DNA of 64,000 nucleotides from Chitinophagaceae bacterium (GCA_021151685.1 JAGKWS010000002.1:1-64000), one strand, 5' to 3'. Shown: positions 35,351 through 44,968, counted from the first letter of the stretch. Made by a program: numbers and translations. The notes: a model not told the origin generated them from the sequence alone.

Positions 35351-37659
35351 TAGCAGTTTCCTACACACAAACCTACCATGGCTATTTCTGGCAGTGGGAA
35401 GATGCCGCACAAGTTGCCGCATTGGCAGTACCCGGCACCAGTGCTACCATAGCATGGCGCGCCTACATTGCCGATGCATTGCAACTGCTGGCACCACAAG
35501 GCATACCACCATTGGGCACACTGCTGGCTGCCATTGTGGCAACAAACCCCAATGGAGCCGATAATATTGAGCATATGGCCAGCGGCTTGCTGTCATTAGC
35601 CAAACAAAGCAGGGATGAAGAAATATTGGCAGATGCCTGCAACTTCTTGCGTATACTGGCTGCACTTCCCCAGGATGTAAAAGCGGGCAACAACCGAAAG
35701 TTGTTGTTTCAGTCTATATTTTATAAATCGCATAAACTATTGTCGTTAACCGACTCTGCCAAATGTGTTCGGTATCTGGCACAAACCGAAAATGCACACA
35801 TTATTGCTGCACCTATTTATTCAGCTCCCAATCTGCTAAGGGTAGAGTTTCGCCCGTTGGCACTGCTTGCGGCCAAATTCAAAACGCTGGAAGACTTATT
35901 GGCCCACCTTGTTCCCATCAATTGGTTGCCGCCAGAGCCTGTTGAAATACCCGAATTGCCGAAAGTACCCAATACCCCGGCCGATTTGATAAGCCAACTG
36001 ACTACCAACCCCAAAACACAAAAAATAGGTAGTCTTGTCCCTCTCTTATGGGCTGGTCTCCAGATTCCACTTCATGCCTCGCAGGTGGGTGGTATGCCCC
36101 TTGGTGGCATTGCCGATATTAGCAACAAGGGCGATCTGGACCGATTGCTTCTATCGGAATATGCTAATGACGATTGGTTACTACTATCGCGCCTGGCAAG
36201 CAACGAGGCACTGTACTGGCGGCGCGAGGTACCGCCCGCACATCACAACAACGACCGTGTTATTTTGTTAGATACTTCGCTGCGTATGTGGGGTACACCA
36301 CGGCTGCTTGCATTGGCTGTTGCCGTGTCTGTCACGCATCACCCACGTAGCAGTTTGGTGTATGATGTGTTCGGGGTTGGGTCTTCATTCCGGCAACTAC
36401 CACTTACTACGGTGGGGCATATACTTGGGGCAATGCAGGAAATGGATGCTTCGCTCACCGCATCGGTAGGTATCGATAGTTGGTTTGCTCAAAACACACC
36501 CACCAATCAGGAGGTTGTGGTTATAACAAGCACACCAAACTTGCGTCATCCACACTTTATTCAAACTGTATCGAAATATCCTGCCATAACGTCTATCATT
36601 GCCATAGACAACAGTGGCGTGCTCGATTTTTACAATGTAACAAAAAGCGGTCGTAGTCATAGGCAGCAAATGGCCCTACCCTTGCAAAAGTTATGGCAAC
36701 AAAAAGAAAAAAACGAGTCGCATGTAAATACTATTGCAAGTGCTATTCCTTTACGGTTTGTAAATGCATCAACCGACCGGAAAGTGTTGATAACCGCAGA
36801 GGGAGCAATATTCCAGATAACCCGCGACAAAAATCTTTTCTATCATCCGGGTTTCAAAAATATGCATGTTACCGGCTGGGTATTATTGGCCACTGGTATA
36901 CCCACCTACAACTGTCACTACGCAATGGGCACACTGCCCACCGGCCATTTTTTGATGCTTCTCTTCAACAGAAATGACAATACGATACAGTTACGCAATC
37001 TTACTACCAACCACATCCACACAGTAAAGTTTCCGCATTGGCAGCCTACCGACTATCCATCATTCATATTTGTAAATGATGCCTTTTTTCACCAAAACTA
37101 TTCTGGCAGCTGGCAAATACACACTACCGGGCAGGTAATAGAGGTTCCTGCAATGCAGTTATCGCTATTCTCCGATGTTGATACCAAAATAAAAGAAACC
37201 GAAAAGAAACTACCGGTAAGACATACAGTACTGCGCAACATACACACCATTTATATCAACATTGCCGGCAATTTGGTAGTCAACATTCATGAGCTTATTG
37301 TAAAAAGAAACATGCATATCAAATTCGAAAAGACACAAAACGACCAGCAGGTAGTGGTTGCTCCACCCAATCAAGCAGGTCTTTTTACTTTTCCCGATGG
37401 TAGCACCATCGAAAATCATGTGGCCGGTGTACTCATATTACGCAGCAGCAACAGCCAGATACCCACTATGTACATACCTTCGGTGGTGGGTGGTAGCATA
37501 GGCATAGCAACAGATAACGCCTTTAGTGGCAATCTCTACTATTGCCACATCAATGCAGGTACAGACAAGCAGATGGCTTCCGTACAGCAGTTTTTCAGTA
37601 GTTATGTCACACCATTTATTCAGCATATTCTGTTATCTTGTAATGCGGTAAACGCATAG
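35347..37659 (+). CDS. vWA plus beta-propeller protein of the ternary system
   Basis: A 770-residue soluble protein. Residues ~1-290 are helical (ADACNFLRILAALPQDVK, LLRVEFRPLALLAAKF). A vWA domain (~300-470) starts with RVILLDTSLRMWGTPRLL, whose D-T-S-L-R replaces the canonical D-x-S-x-S, then VAVSVTHHPRSSLVYDVFG and VVVITSTPNLRHPHF. From ~471 to the end repeated beta units (KVLITAEGAIFQITRDKN, NTIQLRNLTTNHIHTVKF, GLFTFPDGSTIENHVAG) suggest a beta-propeller. The vWA is the expected docking partner of MoxR; the propeller probably recognises a target (inference). An earlier GTG-type start at 35233 would overlap the previous gene by 118 nt, so the ATGA-coupled ATG is preferred. Confidence 0.82.
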   Translation: MIAVSYTQTYHGYFWQWEDAAQVAALAVPGTSATIAWRAYIADALQLLAPQGIPPLGTLLAAIVATNPNGADNIEHMASGLLSLAKQSRDEEILADACNFLRILAALPQDVKAGNNRKLLFQSIFYKSHKLLSLTDSAKCVRYLAQTENAHIIAAPIYSAPNLLRVEFRPLALLAAKFKTLEDLLAHLVPINWLPPEPVEIPELPKVPNTPADLISQLTTNPKTQKIGSLVPLLWAGLQIPLHASQVGGMPLGGIADISNKGDLDRLLLSEYANDDWLLLSRLASNEALYWRREVPPAHHNNDRVILLDTSLRMWGTPRLLALAVAVSVTHHPRSSLVYDVFGVGSSFRQLPLTTVGHILGAMQEMDASLTASVGIDSWFAQNTPTNQEVVVITSTPNLRHPHFIQTVSKYPAITSIIAIDNSGVLDFYNVTKSGRSHRQQMALPLQKLWQQKEKNESHVNTIASAIPLRFVNASTDRKVLITAEGAIFQITRDKNLFYHPGFKNMHVTGWVLLATGIPTYNCHYAMGTLPTGHFLMLLFNRNDNTIQLRNLTTNHIHTVKFPHWQPTDYPSFIFVNDAFFHQNYSGSWQIHTTGQVIEVPAMQLSLFSDVDTKIKETEKKLPVRHTVLRNIHTIYINIAGNLVVNIHELIVKRNMHIKFEKTQNDQQVVVAPPNQAGLFTFPDGSTIENHVAGVLILRSSNSQIPTMYIPSVVGGSIGIATDNAFSGNLYYCHINAGTDKQMASVQQFFSSYVTPFIQHILLSCNAVNA

Positions 37660-37664
37660 TATTG

Positions 37665-39314
37665 ATGCAACTATCCATACACCCACATATTAAAAATTGT
37701 TGGCCACTCGGGGGCATTGTCATAACGGGTAGTACCCCGGGCCAATGGTTACGGGTGCTCAATCAGCTTGAATTGGCGAGCACTAACCTGACGCTATACC
37801 CATTGCCGGGTGCGCATCCCCACTCTGTGGCGGGTTGTCTGGTTCCGATGTCTGCACAGCAATTGTCTTGTTTGCCCTCTGGTGCGTGGCAGTACTATCA
37901 GGTCGTCAGTAATCATCTTTTTATTGCCGCAAATGCAACACTATTCCCATTCCTTACACCGCCCGAAGCTCATAAACTGTTCTCCGCACAATTGCATTTT
38001 GCTCATCCTCATTTTGGGTGGGTAGTACTGCCAGATCCGATGCCTGTTTCTGCCCTGTTTTCGGTGCCACAAATGGCAGCTGGGCGGGTTACCAAACCGC
38101 ATATACCAGCACCAATACCCGAAGCGGTTACCGCTTTTATGATAGTGCCTGTAGCACCAGAGGAGGCCATTGAGCAACTCATGTCCAGTCACCCACAAGA
38201 GCGTATGCCCCACAAGCCACTTAATTGGGCAGAAAAAATTCGGCTTGCGTTGTATGAGTTATTTTCAAGCCCGATGAAAAAAGTAGCCGGGCAAACCAGC
38301 CTGCTCAAAAAAGTGACGGAAGACCATGAAAGTTTGCTGGAGCGCAATCAGGCTGTGGCCGATAAGTTGCTGAAAATGCTGCGCGACAACCCGGCAGAAG
38401 CACTGAAATATGCAATACCTATAGGTAAAGATGACGCACTGCCACGTGGCAATATTAGTGTTGGCAGTTTAGACCTTTCAAAAATATGGTCGTCATTCTC
38501 TCTGTTCCAGTCATCGGGTAGTGCGGGGGGCATAGTGGTATTGGGAGACCGGCATTACCAACTGATGAAACAGTATCAGGAATCTGCAAAACATTTAGAA
38601 AAACAGGGGGCATATCAGGATGCCGCCTTTGTATACCTGAAACTACTGAACCGGCCTGCCGATGCAGCCGCTGTGCTGGAACGCGGTAACCTCTATGCCG
38701 AAGCGGCCGCTGTGTACCTGCACCATGCCAAAAACAAGGAAAAAGCCGCTCTGTGCTATGAAAAAGCCAACATGATCGAGGCCGCAGCCAATATATATAA
38801 AGAGCTACATCAATACGAGAAGGTGGGAGACATGTATGCATCTGTAGGTCAGACAGATTTGGCCAACACATGGTATAACGAAGCCGCGAACGAGCATCTA
38901 AAAAAAGCAGCATATTTGCCCGCAGCCCTCATTGTGCAGCATAAAATGGGCAACGCATCGCTTGCGCAGTATGTACTGTTGGATGGATGGAACAAAGCAT
39001 CAAATCCTACGCCTTGTTTGCAGCATTACTTCAACAACATTGCAGATGATAAAATGATGATGGAAGCATTGGATGAAGTTGTAAGCGGATTGCCTAATGT
39101 TACAAAGGCGGGACAAATGATAGATGTCTTGGTTGATCAATACAAAACACGCGCCTCCCTTGCCGAACCTATAGCCGACATAGCTATTGCGGTTATTGCA
39201 AGATACACTGCTCAAGATGCCTCGTTATTGGCCATGTTACGGCATTTTACGCCCAACGACCCGGAGCTGATAAAGGATGCTGTGCGATACAAAACGATGA
39301 GGGGTGCCAAGTAA
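37665..39314 (+). CDS. third accessory protein of the ternary system: bpX-like domain plus TPR-like helices
   Basis: A 549-residue protein. Residues ~1-190 form a beta-rich domain with HIKNCWPLGGIVITGSTP, LVPMSAQQLSCLPSGAWQYY and FGWVVLPDPMPVSALF, resembling bpX-type partners. A linker with amphipathic helices (NWAEKIRLALYELFSSPMKK) follows. Residues ~290-440 are TPR-like helical repeats (QYQESAKHLEKQGAYQDAAF, LYAEAAAVYLHHAKNKEKAA, MIEAAANIYKELHQYEKV) and could serve as a scaffold. The start is 5 nt after the vWA gene stop; a TTG one codon earlier is less likely. A terminator follows at 39386. Confidence 0.72.
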   Translation: MQLSIHPHIKNCWPLGGIVITGSTPGQWLRVLNQLELASTNLTLYPLPGAHPHSVAGCLVPMSAQQLSCLPSGAWQYYQVVSNHLFIAANATLFPFLTPPEAHKLFSAQLHFAHPHFGWVVLPDPMPVSALFSVPQMAAGRVTKPHIPAPIPEAVTAFMIVPVAPEEAIEQLMSSHPQERMPHKPLNWAEKIRLALYELFSSPMKKVAGQTSLLKKVTEDHESLLERNQAVADKLLKMLRDNPAEALKYAIPIGKDDALPRGNISVGSLDLSKIWSSFSLFQSSGSAGGIVVLGDRHYQLMKQYQESAKHLEKQGAYQDAAFVYLKLLNRPADAAAVLERGNLYAEAAAVYLHHAKNKEKAALCYEKANMIEAAANIYKELHQYEKVGDMYASVGQTDLANTWYNEAANEHLKKAAYLPAALIVQHKMGNASLAQYVLLDGWNKASNPTPCLQHYFNNIADDKMMMEALDEVVSGLPNVTKAGQMIDVLVDQYKTRASLAEPIADIAIAVIARYTAQDASLLAMLRHFTPNDPELIKDAVRYKTMRGAK

Positions 39315-39385
39315 TGTCATCCTGTACAAATGTGCAGCATTGGCATCAAGATAGTTTTGTCTCATGCCTCATCAGATTTTTTTAT

Positions 39386-39424
39386 AAAAACAGCGACTTC
39401 TGAAATCGGGAGCCGCTGTTTTTA
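39386..39424 (+). terminator. terminator of the ternary-system operon
   Basis: aaaaacagcg (39386-39395) pairs with cgctgttttt (39414-39423) around an 18-nt partly paired loop, leaving a T run in the 3' arm. The 281-base space to hemA holds this and the hemA -7 box. Confidence 0.75.
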
Positions 39425-39554
39425 CGTATGTATCTTTTGTGCGAAAATGTACTGCCGTTTTAATGACTATGGTAAGTGCAGAACGTGACTAAAATCAGTG
39501 GCTTAAATGACGGAGTCATGACAGACAAACATCAGCTCTTCGCCACACCCAAAG

Positions 39555-39562
39555 TACCTTTG
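39555..39562 (+). promoter_or_regulatory. -7 promoter element of the heme operon
   Basis: TACCTTTG fits TAnnTTTG and lies ~33 nt before the ATG of hemA. No -33 TTTG at the usual distance. Confidence 0.5.
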
Positions 39563-39595
39563 CAATACAGAACTAATCCATACCTATAAGTGAAA

Positions 39596-40813
39596 ATGAG
39601 GCAGTCTACAGAAGAGTTTATTGTAACCGGAATCAACTACAAAAAAACAGATGCCGTAGTTCGGGGACAATTTGCTATAAATAACGAGCAGTATAACACA
39701 CTGCTTGCTTCAGCTACCAGATTTGGCGTGTCAGATATGTTCATCGTATCTACATGCAACCGTACCGAGGTGTATGGCTTTGCAACATCTCCACGCAGCT
39801 TCATAGAACTTATTTGCAGCGTGTGCGAAGGAGATGCGGTTACCTTTGAATCTATGGCCTACATAAAAAAGGGCGAGCCAGCTGTGATGCATCTGTATCA
39901 GGTAGCTGCTGGCCTCGATTCTCAGATACTGGGCGACTATGAAATACTGGGGCAGATAAAGAATGCAGTAAAACAGGCAAAAAATGCCGGCTACATCGGT
40001 CAGTTTATGGAGCGTTTACTCAACTCGGTTCTTCAGGCATCCAAAGCGGTAAAAACAAATACAGCACTCAGTGGTGGTACCGTTTCAGTATCATTTGCAG
40101 CCGTACAATGCATGAAAGAATATGCCGGACAAATGGGTATAGAGCCATCTGGCCTGAAAGTAGCCCTCATAGGTACCGGTAAAATTGGTAGGGTTACCTG
40201 CCGCAATGTTATAGACTACCTGCATACCCGTTCCATTACATTAGTCAATCGTACCGAAGCTACTGCACAGGCACTGGCTGCCGAGTTGCATATAGAAAGT
40301 ACTCCATTCGAGAATTTGACCAATGCAGTAACCGATGCCAATGTGATATTGGTATCTACCAATGCTGGTAAAGCCATATTAACTGAAAAGCATGTAGCGG
40401 GCAAGGGCGCAAAACTGATAATAGACATTTCTGTACCATGCAATGTATCGGCAGAAGCTCAGGCAATGCCGGGTATTACGTTTGTAAACGTAGACCAGCT
40501 GGCCAAAATAAAGGACGAAACGCTGCAAAAACGCAGTGCTGAAATACCTAAGGCATTGGCCATCATAGAAGAAAATTTGAATGAATTTTACGAATGGTGC
40601 GACATGCGCAGGCATGTACCTGTGATACGTGATATGAAACACAAATTACTCGCCATTCATTTTCAGCCCGTACACCGCAACACTACCAACATTAGTGAAG
40701 CAAAGCCTGAAGAGAAAGTACAAAAAGTACTGAATAACCTGGCTATGAACATACGCAACGGCAACACTCCGGGGTGTTTTTACATTCAAGCCATCAACGA
40801 GTACATAGCGTGA
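39596..40813 (+). CDS. hemA: glutamyl-tRNA reductase
   Basis: A 405-residue enzyme that reduces glutamyl-tRNA to glutamate-1-semialdehyde with NADPH, the first step of C5-pathway heme synthesis. The catalytic Cys is in FIVSTCNRTEVYG, and the glutamate-binding region has GLDSQILGDYEILGQIK. The NADPH domain starts with VALIGTGKIGRVTCRNVI, and a C-terminal dimerisation helix follows. A GTG two codons upstream is an alternative start. Its TGA overlaps the GTG start of hemC, and the other heme genes follow in the same direction. Confidence 0.95.
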   Translation: MRQSTEEFIVTGINYKKTDAVVRGQFAINNEQYNTLLASATRFGVSDMFIVSTCNRTEVYGFATSPRSFIELICSVCEGDAVTFESMAYIKKGEPAVMHLYQVAAGLDSQILGDYEILGQIKNAVKQAKNAGYIGQFMERLLNSVLQASKAVKTNTALSGGTVSVSFAAVQCMKEYAGQMGIEPSGLKVALIGTGKIGRVTCRNVIDYLHTRSITLVNRTEATAQALAAELHIESTPFENLTNAVTDANVILVSTNAGKAILTEKHVAGKGAKLIIDISVPCNVSAEAQAMPGITFVNVDQLAKIKDETLQKRSAEIPKALAIIEENLNEFYEWCDMRRHVPVIRDMKHKLLAIHFQPVHRNTTNISEAKPEEKVQKVLNNLAMNIRNGNTPGCFYIQAINEYIA

Positions 40814-41724
40814 CAACAGATAGAATAATAAAGATTGGTACACGCGAAAGCCAATTGGCGGTGTGGCAGGCAAACACTGTACAAGAGTTACTGCTACAGC
40901 AAGGCTACCAAAGCGAATTGGTATATATAAAGAGTGAAGGTGATACCGACCTCCAAACACCACTCTACGAGTTGGGGGTGCAAGGTATATTCACTCGTGC
41001 GTTAGACATTGCATTGCTGGGCGGAAAAATTGATATTGCGGTACATTCTATGAAGGATGTACCCACTATGTTGCCCAAAGGTATAGCACAGGCTGCTGTA
41101 CTGAAACGTGCATCGCAAGCCGACATTCTGGTACCAGGCCCTCACTATACAGGCGATGAAGAAAACATAACCCGCATAATAGGGACTGGCAGCATCAGGC
41201 GCAAAGCCCAATGGCTGCACCGTTACCCACAAGACAGTATTGAAAACCTGCGTGGAAATGTGAATACACGCCTGCGCAAGGTTTCCGAAAGCAACTGGCA
41301 TGGAGCCATATTTGCTGCTGCGGGATTAGAGCGAATAGGCCTACGCCCTCAGAATGCTATAACACTCGATTGGATGTTGCCAGCACCAGCTCAGGGTGCC
41401 ATAACAGTGGTGTGCCGTACCGACGACACCCATGCTTATGAAGCTTGTCAACATTTCAACGACATTGACACAGCCCTTTGTGTAGCCGCCGAGCGTAGTT
41501 TTCTGCGAACACTGATGGGGGGATGTTCCACACCCATCAGCGCGTGGGCACAGGTTCAGGATGGCTCACTCATCTTCAAGGGCAATGTACTGAGTACAGA
41601 TGGTAGCAGTATATTGGATATTGAATTACAAAAATCATCGGCCAAAGCATCGGATATAGGCAACGAAGCGGCATCTATTCTCCTTGAAAGAGGCGCAAAA
41701 TCACTTCTGGCAGAAAAAAAATAA
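40810..41724 (+). CDS. hemC: hydroxymethylbilane synthase (porphobilinogen deaminase)
   Basis: A 304-residue enzyme that joins four porphobilinogens into hydroxymethylbilane. It has IKIGTRESQLAVWQANTVQ, SMKDVPTML, GTGSIRRKAQW, ENLRGNVNTRLRKV and the Cys that holds the dipyrromethane cofactor in FLRTLMGGCSTPISA. The start is a GTG in GTGA overlap with the hemA stop; the frame extends upstream but only over hemA coding sequence. Its TAA overlaps the first base of hemD (TAATG). Confidence 0.95.
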   Translation: MTTDRIIKIGTRESQLAVWQANTVQELLLQQGYQSELVYIKSEGDTDLQTPLYELGVQGIFTRALDIALLGGKIDIAVHSMKDVPTMLPKGIAQAAVLKRASQADILVPGPHYTGDEENITRIIGTGSIRRKAQWLHRYPQDSIENLRGNVNTRLRKVSESNWHGAIFAAAGLERIGLRPQNAITLDWMLPAPAQGAITVVCRTDDTHAYEACQHFNDIDTALCVAAERSFLRTLMGGCSTPISAWAQVQDGSLIFKGNVLSTDGSSILDIELQKSSAKASDIGNEAASILLERGAKSLLAEKK

Positions 41725-42431
41725 TGGAAACACATCCCTCCATACTATGTACCGGGTCAATAGAAATACCCGAAAATGTACGCACATACTGCAACGATAT
41801 TGTGCTTGATGTAGTGCCATATATTGAGGTGCGTGCAATAAATGATGACCATACCCAAAAAGCGATACAAAAAGTAGCAGCAAGCATGGCTGTTGTTGTT
41901 TTTACAAGCTTTAATGCGGTAACGGCAGTAGCAGAATGTATTGATGCAATACCCGAAAATTGGCAGATATACTGCTTGAGTGGCAAAACACAAGAAACAG
42001 TTGTAAAACACTTTGGTGTTGGAAAAATAGTAGCCGTTGCCCCAGATTCTGCAACATTAGCCAGCATCATTGCTGCCGATGGGGTGACCCATGCAATATT
42101 CTTCTGTGGCAATATTCGTATGGATACCCTACCGGTATCGCTTGCCGAAAAAGGCGTAAAACTTACCGAACTGATAGTTTATTTTACCGAGGCACAAACT
42201 TCTGTAGCTAATAAACATTACGATGGTATATTATTCTTTAGCCCATCGGCTGTGCGTAGCTACTTTTTGCAAAACAAGCCACACGACAATACTACAATGT
42301 TTGCCATTGGAAACACAACTGCAGCCGAGATTGCAAAATATTGCCGGAACGACATTGTAGTAGCAGCAACACCATCTAAAGAAAAAATGTTGCTGATGGC
42401 TGCCCAATGGGCCAAAGAAACAAGACAATAA
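41724..42431 (+). CDS. hemD: uroporphyrinogen-III synthase
   Basis: A 235-residue protein with the two-domain HemD pattern: [17 protein letters not shown] early, [16 protein letters not shown] in the middle, and [19 protein letters not shown] with [14 protein letters not shown] in the second domain. HemD proteins are poorly conserved in sequence, so the call also leans on position between hemC and hemE. It closes and inverts ring D of hydroxymethylbilane. Confidence 0.9.
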   Translation: METHPSILCTGSIEIPENVRTYCNDIVLDVVPYIEVRAINDDHTQKAIQKVAASMAVVVFTSFNAVTAVAECIDAIPENWQIYCLSGKTQETVVKHFGVGKIVAVAPDSATLASIIAADGVTHAIFFCGNIRMDTLPVSLAEKGVKLTELIVYFTEAQTSVANKHYDGILFFSPSAVRSYFLQNKPHDNTTMFAIGNTTAAEIAKYCRNDIVVAATPSKEKMLLMAAQWAKETRQ

Positions 42432-42450
42432 TCAACATACAATATACATA

Positions 42451-43482
42451 ATGAACGCACTGAAGAATGATTTGCTGTTAAAAGCATTGAAAGGAGAAAC
42501 ACTGAGCAGGCCACCGGTATGGATGATGCGGCAAGCAGGCCGTTACCTACCCGACTATATAAAACTGCGCGAAAAATATGACTTCTTTACAAGGGTAGAA
42601 ACACCAGAGCTGGCATGCGAAATAACGCTGCAACCTGTAGACCAAGTGGGTGTAGATGCTGCCATCATATTCTCAGACATACTGGTTATACCACAGGCAA
42701 TGGGCCTTGAGGTAACGCTGGAAGAAGGGAAGGGGCCATTGCTGCCAAGGGTAGTAAAAAACGAAGCCGATGTACAGGCATTGGTTACCGATAACATAGA
42801 AGAACGCCTGCACTATGTTATGAAGGCACTGGCTATGACCAAACGTGAACTGAACGGACGCGTACCCTTGATTGGATTTGCAGGTGCTCCATGGACGTTG
42901 TTGTGTTATATGGTAGAAGGCAAGGGCAGTAAAACATTCGATAAAGCCAAACAATTCTGCTTCACGCAACCCGAGTTAGCACATACGTTGCTACAAAAAA
43001 TTACCGATGCTACTATTGCTTACCTGAAGGCACAAATAAAAGCCGGTGCCGATTTGGTACAGGTTTTTGACAGTTGGAGTGGAATGCTGAGTCCAGCTGA
43101 TTTCCAGTTGTTTGCACAACCATACCTTACCCAAATTGCAGATGCTGTAAATGAAGATGCTCCGGTAATACTTTTCCCCAAAGGTAGCTGGTATGCCCTG
43201 GCCGATCTGAGTCATACATCTGCCGCAGGTCTTGGGCTCGATTGGAGTGTTACGCCAGAACTGGCTCGTCAGCTCACCGGCAACCGTATTACGCTGCAAG
43301 GCAATTTCGACCCGGCAAGACTGTTGTCGCCAATACCACAAATCAAAAAAGATGTGCATGAAATGATTACCCGCTTTGGCTCCAACAGATACATAGCCAA
43401 TTTGGGTCATGGTATACTGCCCAATATACCGGTTGACCATGCTCGAGCATTTGTAGATGCGGTAAAAGAGTATGAAGGGTAA
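42451..43482 (+). CDS. hemE: uroporphyrinogen decarboxylase
   Basis: A 343-residue enzyme with the signature [17 protein letters not shown], the catalytic Asp in [31 protein letters not shown], and [17 protein letters not shown]. It ends [18 protein letters not shown], all typical of UROD. It removes the four acetate carboxyls of uroporphyrinogen III. The start is 19 nt after hemD. Confidence 0.96.
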   Translation: MNALKNDLLLKALKGETLSRPPVWMMRQAGRYLPDYIKLREKYDFFTRVETPELACEITLQPVDQVGVDAAIIFSDILVIPQAMGLEVTLEEGKGPLLPRVVKNEADVQALVTDNIEERLHYVMKALAMTKRELNGRVPLIGFAGAPWTLLCYMVEGKGSKTFDKAKQFCFTQPELAHTLLQKITDATIAYLKAQIKAGADLVQVFDSWSGMLSPADFQLFAQPYLTQIADAVNEDAPVILFPKGSWYALADLSHTSAAGLGLDWSVTPELARQLTGNRITLQGNFDPARLLSPIPQIKKDVHEMITRFGSNRYIANLGHGILPNIPVDHARAFVDAVKEYEG

Positions 43483-43527
43483 CATTCAGCATCTTTATAG
43501 TTTTAGCACATTCAATATCAGTCAACA

Positions 43528-44436
43528 ATGTCTGTAAAAGACCAATTTACCAGCTACATCCATTCATTGCAAGACCGCATATGCAGTGGTTTAGAAGCAA
43601 TGGATGGTGTAGCAACATTTGCCGAGGACAAATGGGAGCGGCCCGGTGGCGGTGGTGGTAGAACCCGTGTTATTGCCGATGGTGCTGTTTTTGAAAAAGG
43701 CGGTGTCAATACATCTATAGTACATGGCGCACTACCGCCTGCCATGCAACAGGCTTTCGGGGTAAAGGATAGTGACTTTTTTGCCTGTGGTTTATCATTA
43801 GTCATTCATCCGCTGAACCCACATGTGCCAACGGTACATGCCAACTGGCGATTTTTTGAGCTATACGACAAAAAAGGCAATCGTGTAGATGGATGGTTTG
43901 GCGGTGGTGCCGATCTTACCCCATACTATCTGGTGCCAGACGATGCGGTGCATTTTCACAGTACGCTGAAGAATGCCATAGACCCTTTTGGCCCAGAACT
44001 GTACCCTAAGTATAAAAAGCATTGCGACGAATATTTCTCTAATCTGCACCGCGATGGAGAGATGCGCGGTATAGGTGGCGTGTTTTACGACTATTTGCGC
44101 CCTGCCGATGAAACAGATGCACAGAGATTATTGGCCTTTCAGATGGCTAATGGAGATGCGTTTCTGCATGCCTACTTGCCTATTGTAGCTCGCCGTAAAG
44201 AGATGCAATATACCGATGAGCAGGTGCAATGGCAGGAGATCAGGCGTGGCCGTTATGTCGAATTCAATCTGGTACATGACAGAGGAACCCTTTTCGGACT
44301 GAAAACCAATGGCCGTACCGAAAGTATATTAATGAGTCTGCCACCGCGTGCCCGCTGGTACTACAACCATCAGCCGGTACCGGGCAGTGCCGAGGAACAA
44401 ATGCTACATTATTACCGACCACATAATTGGGTATGA
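43528..44436 (+). CDS. hemF: oxygen-dependent coproporphyrinogen-III oxidase
   Basis: A 302-residue HemF. Diagnostic stretches are FAEDKWERPGGGGGRTRVI, LVIHPLNPHVPTVHANWRF, WFGGGADLTPYYLVP, RRGRYVEFNLVHDRG and the final SLPPRARWYYNH. It uses O2, unlike the radical-SAM HemN, so heme synthesis by this route needs oxygen; an HemN is not in the window. It is the last enzyme gene of the cluster. Confidence 0.96.
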   Translation: MSVKDQFTSYIHSLQDRICSGLEAMDGVATFAEDKWERPGGGGGRTRVIADGAVFEKGGVNTSIVHGALPPAMQQAFGVKDSDFFACGLSLVIHPLNPHVPTVHANWRFFELYDKKGNRVDGWFGGGADLTPYYLVPDDAVHFHSTLKNAIDPFGPELYPKYKKHCDEYFSNLHRDGEMRGIGGVFYDYLRPADETDAQRLLAFQMANGDAFLHAYLPIVARRKEMQYTDEQVQWQEIRRGRYVEFNLVHDRGTLFGLKTNGRTESILMSLPPRARWYYNHQPVPGSAEEQMLHYYRPHNWV

Positions 44437-44442
44437 CCCACG

Positions 44443-44450
44443 TATCTTTG
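44443..44450 (+). promoter_or_regulatory. -7 promoter-like element before the FeoA gene
   Basis: TATCTTTG ends only 4 nt before the ATG at 44455. If used, the message would be almost leaderless or start translation at the ATG at 44470. Confidence 0.4.
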
Positions 44451-44454
44451 TACA

Positions 44455-44694
44455 ATGACGGAAGAAAAGATGGTACGTTTATCGCAGTTACCTGCGGGAA
44501 CGATGGCGAAGATTGAGAAACATGAAGAAAGCGAATTTCAACTAATGTTGATGGAAATGGGCTGTGTGCCCGGCGAGCCGGTATGGGTAGAAATGGTTGC
44601 CCCCCTTGGCGACCCCTTAGCCATCAATATTGCGGGTTATTATCTCAGTATTCGCAAGCAGGAAGCCGAAAATATTTGGGTTGTTTGCCAATAA
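44455..44694 (+). CDS. FeoA-domain protein
   Basis: A 79-residue protein with the SH3-like FeoA fold: VRLSQLPAGTMAKIEKHE, then MLMEMGCVPGEPVWVEM, APLGDPLAINIAGYYLSIR. FeoA normally assists the ferrous iron transporter FeoB, but no feoB follows; the next gene is convergent. Its place after hemF suggests iron supply for heme or a regulatory SH3 role (inference). The ATG at 44470 is an alternative start. Confidence 0.88.
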   Translation: MTEEKMVRLSQLPAGTMAKIEKHEESEFQLMLMEMGCVPGEPVWVEMVAPLGDPLAINIAGYYLSIRKQEAENIWVVCQ

Positions 44695-44698
44695 TGCA

Positions 44699-44935
44699 TT
44701 AATCTTCGTATTGGTCGAAGTCGGTATTTGAGACTATGTCCATGCGAATTTTGCTGAATCTTTTGCCACCGTTTATAAGGTCTACACCTTCCAAAATTTT
44801 CAGCTCCACTATCGCTCCGTTAAGGAACGCAGTATCTATCACCTTGAGGATGTCTTCCTTAATGGATATATTAGTTGATTTCGTATCAGCTATTGTACCC
44901 TTTGCAGATGCTACCTGGTATTCTTTGCGTATCAT
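44699..44935 (-). CDS. small conserved-looking protein of unknown function
   Basis: 78 residues from MIRKEYQVASAKGTIAD, with ILKVIDTAFLNGAIVELKIL and an acidic end FDQYED. It has no signal, membrane segment or recognised family. A longer frame begins at 44980, but a -7 element (minus-strand TATATTTG, 44969-44976) lies between, favouring 44935. It is convergent with the FeoA gene, 4 nt apart. Confidence 0.55.
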   Translation of the reverse strand: MIRKEYQVASAKGTIADTKSTNISIKEDILKVIDTAFLNGAIVELKILEGVDLINGGKRFSKIRMDIVSNTDFDQYED

Positions 44936-44968
44936 AAGTTGCGTTGTAACGGTGTAATGCTCTATACG

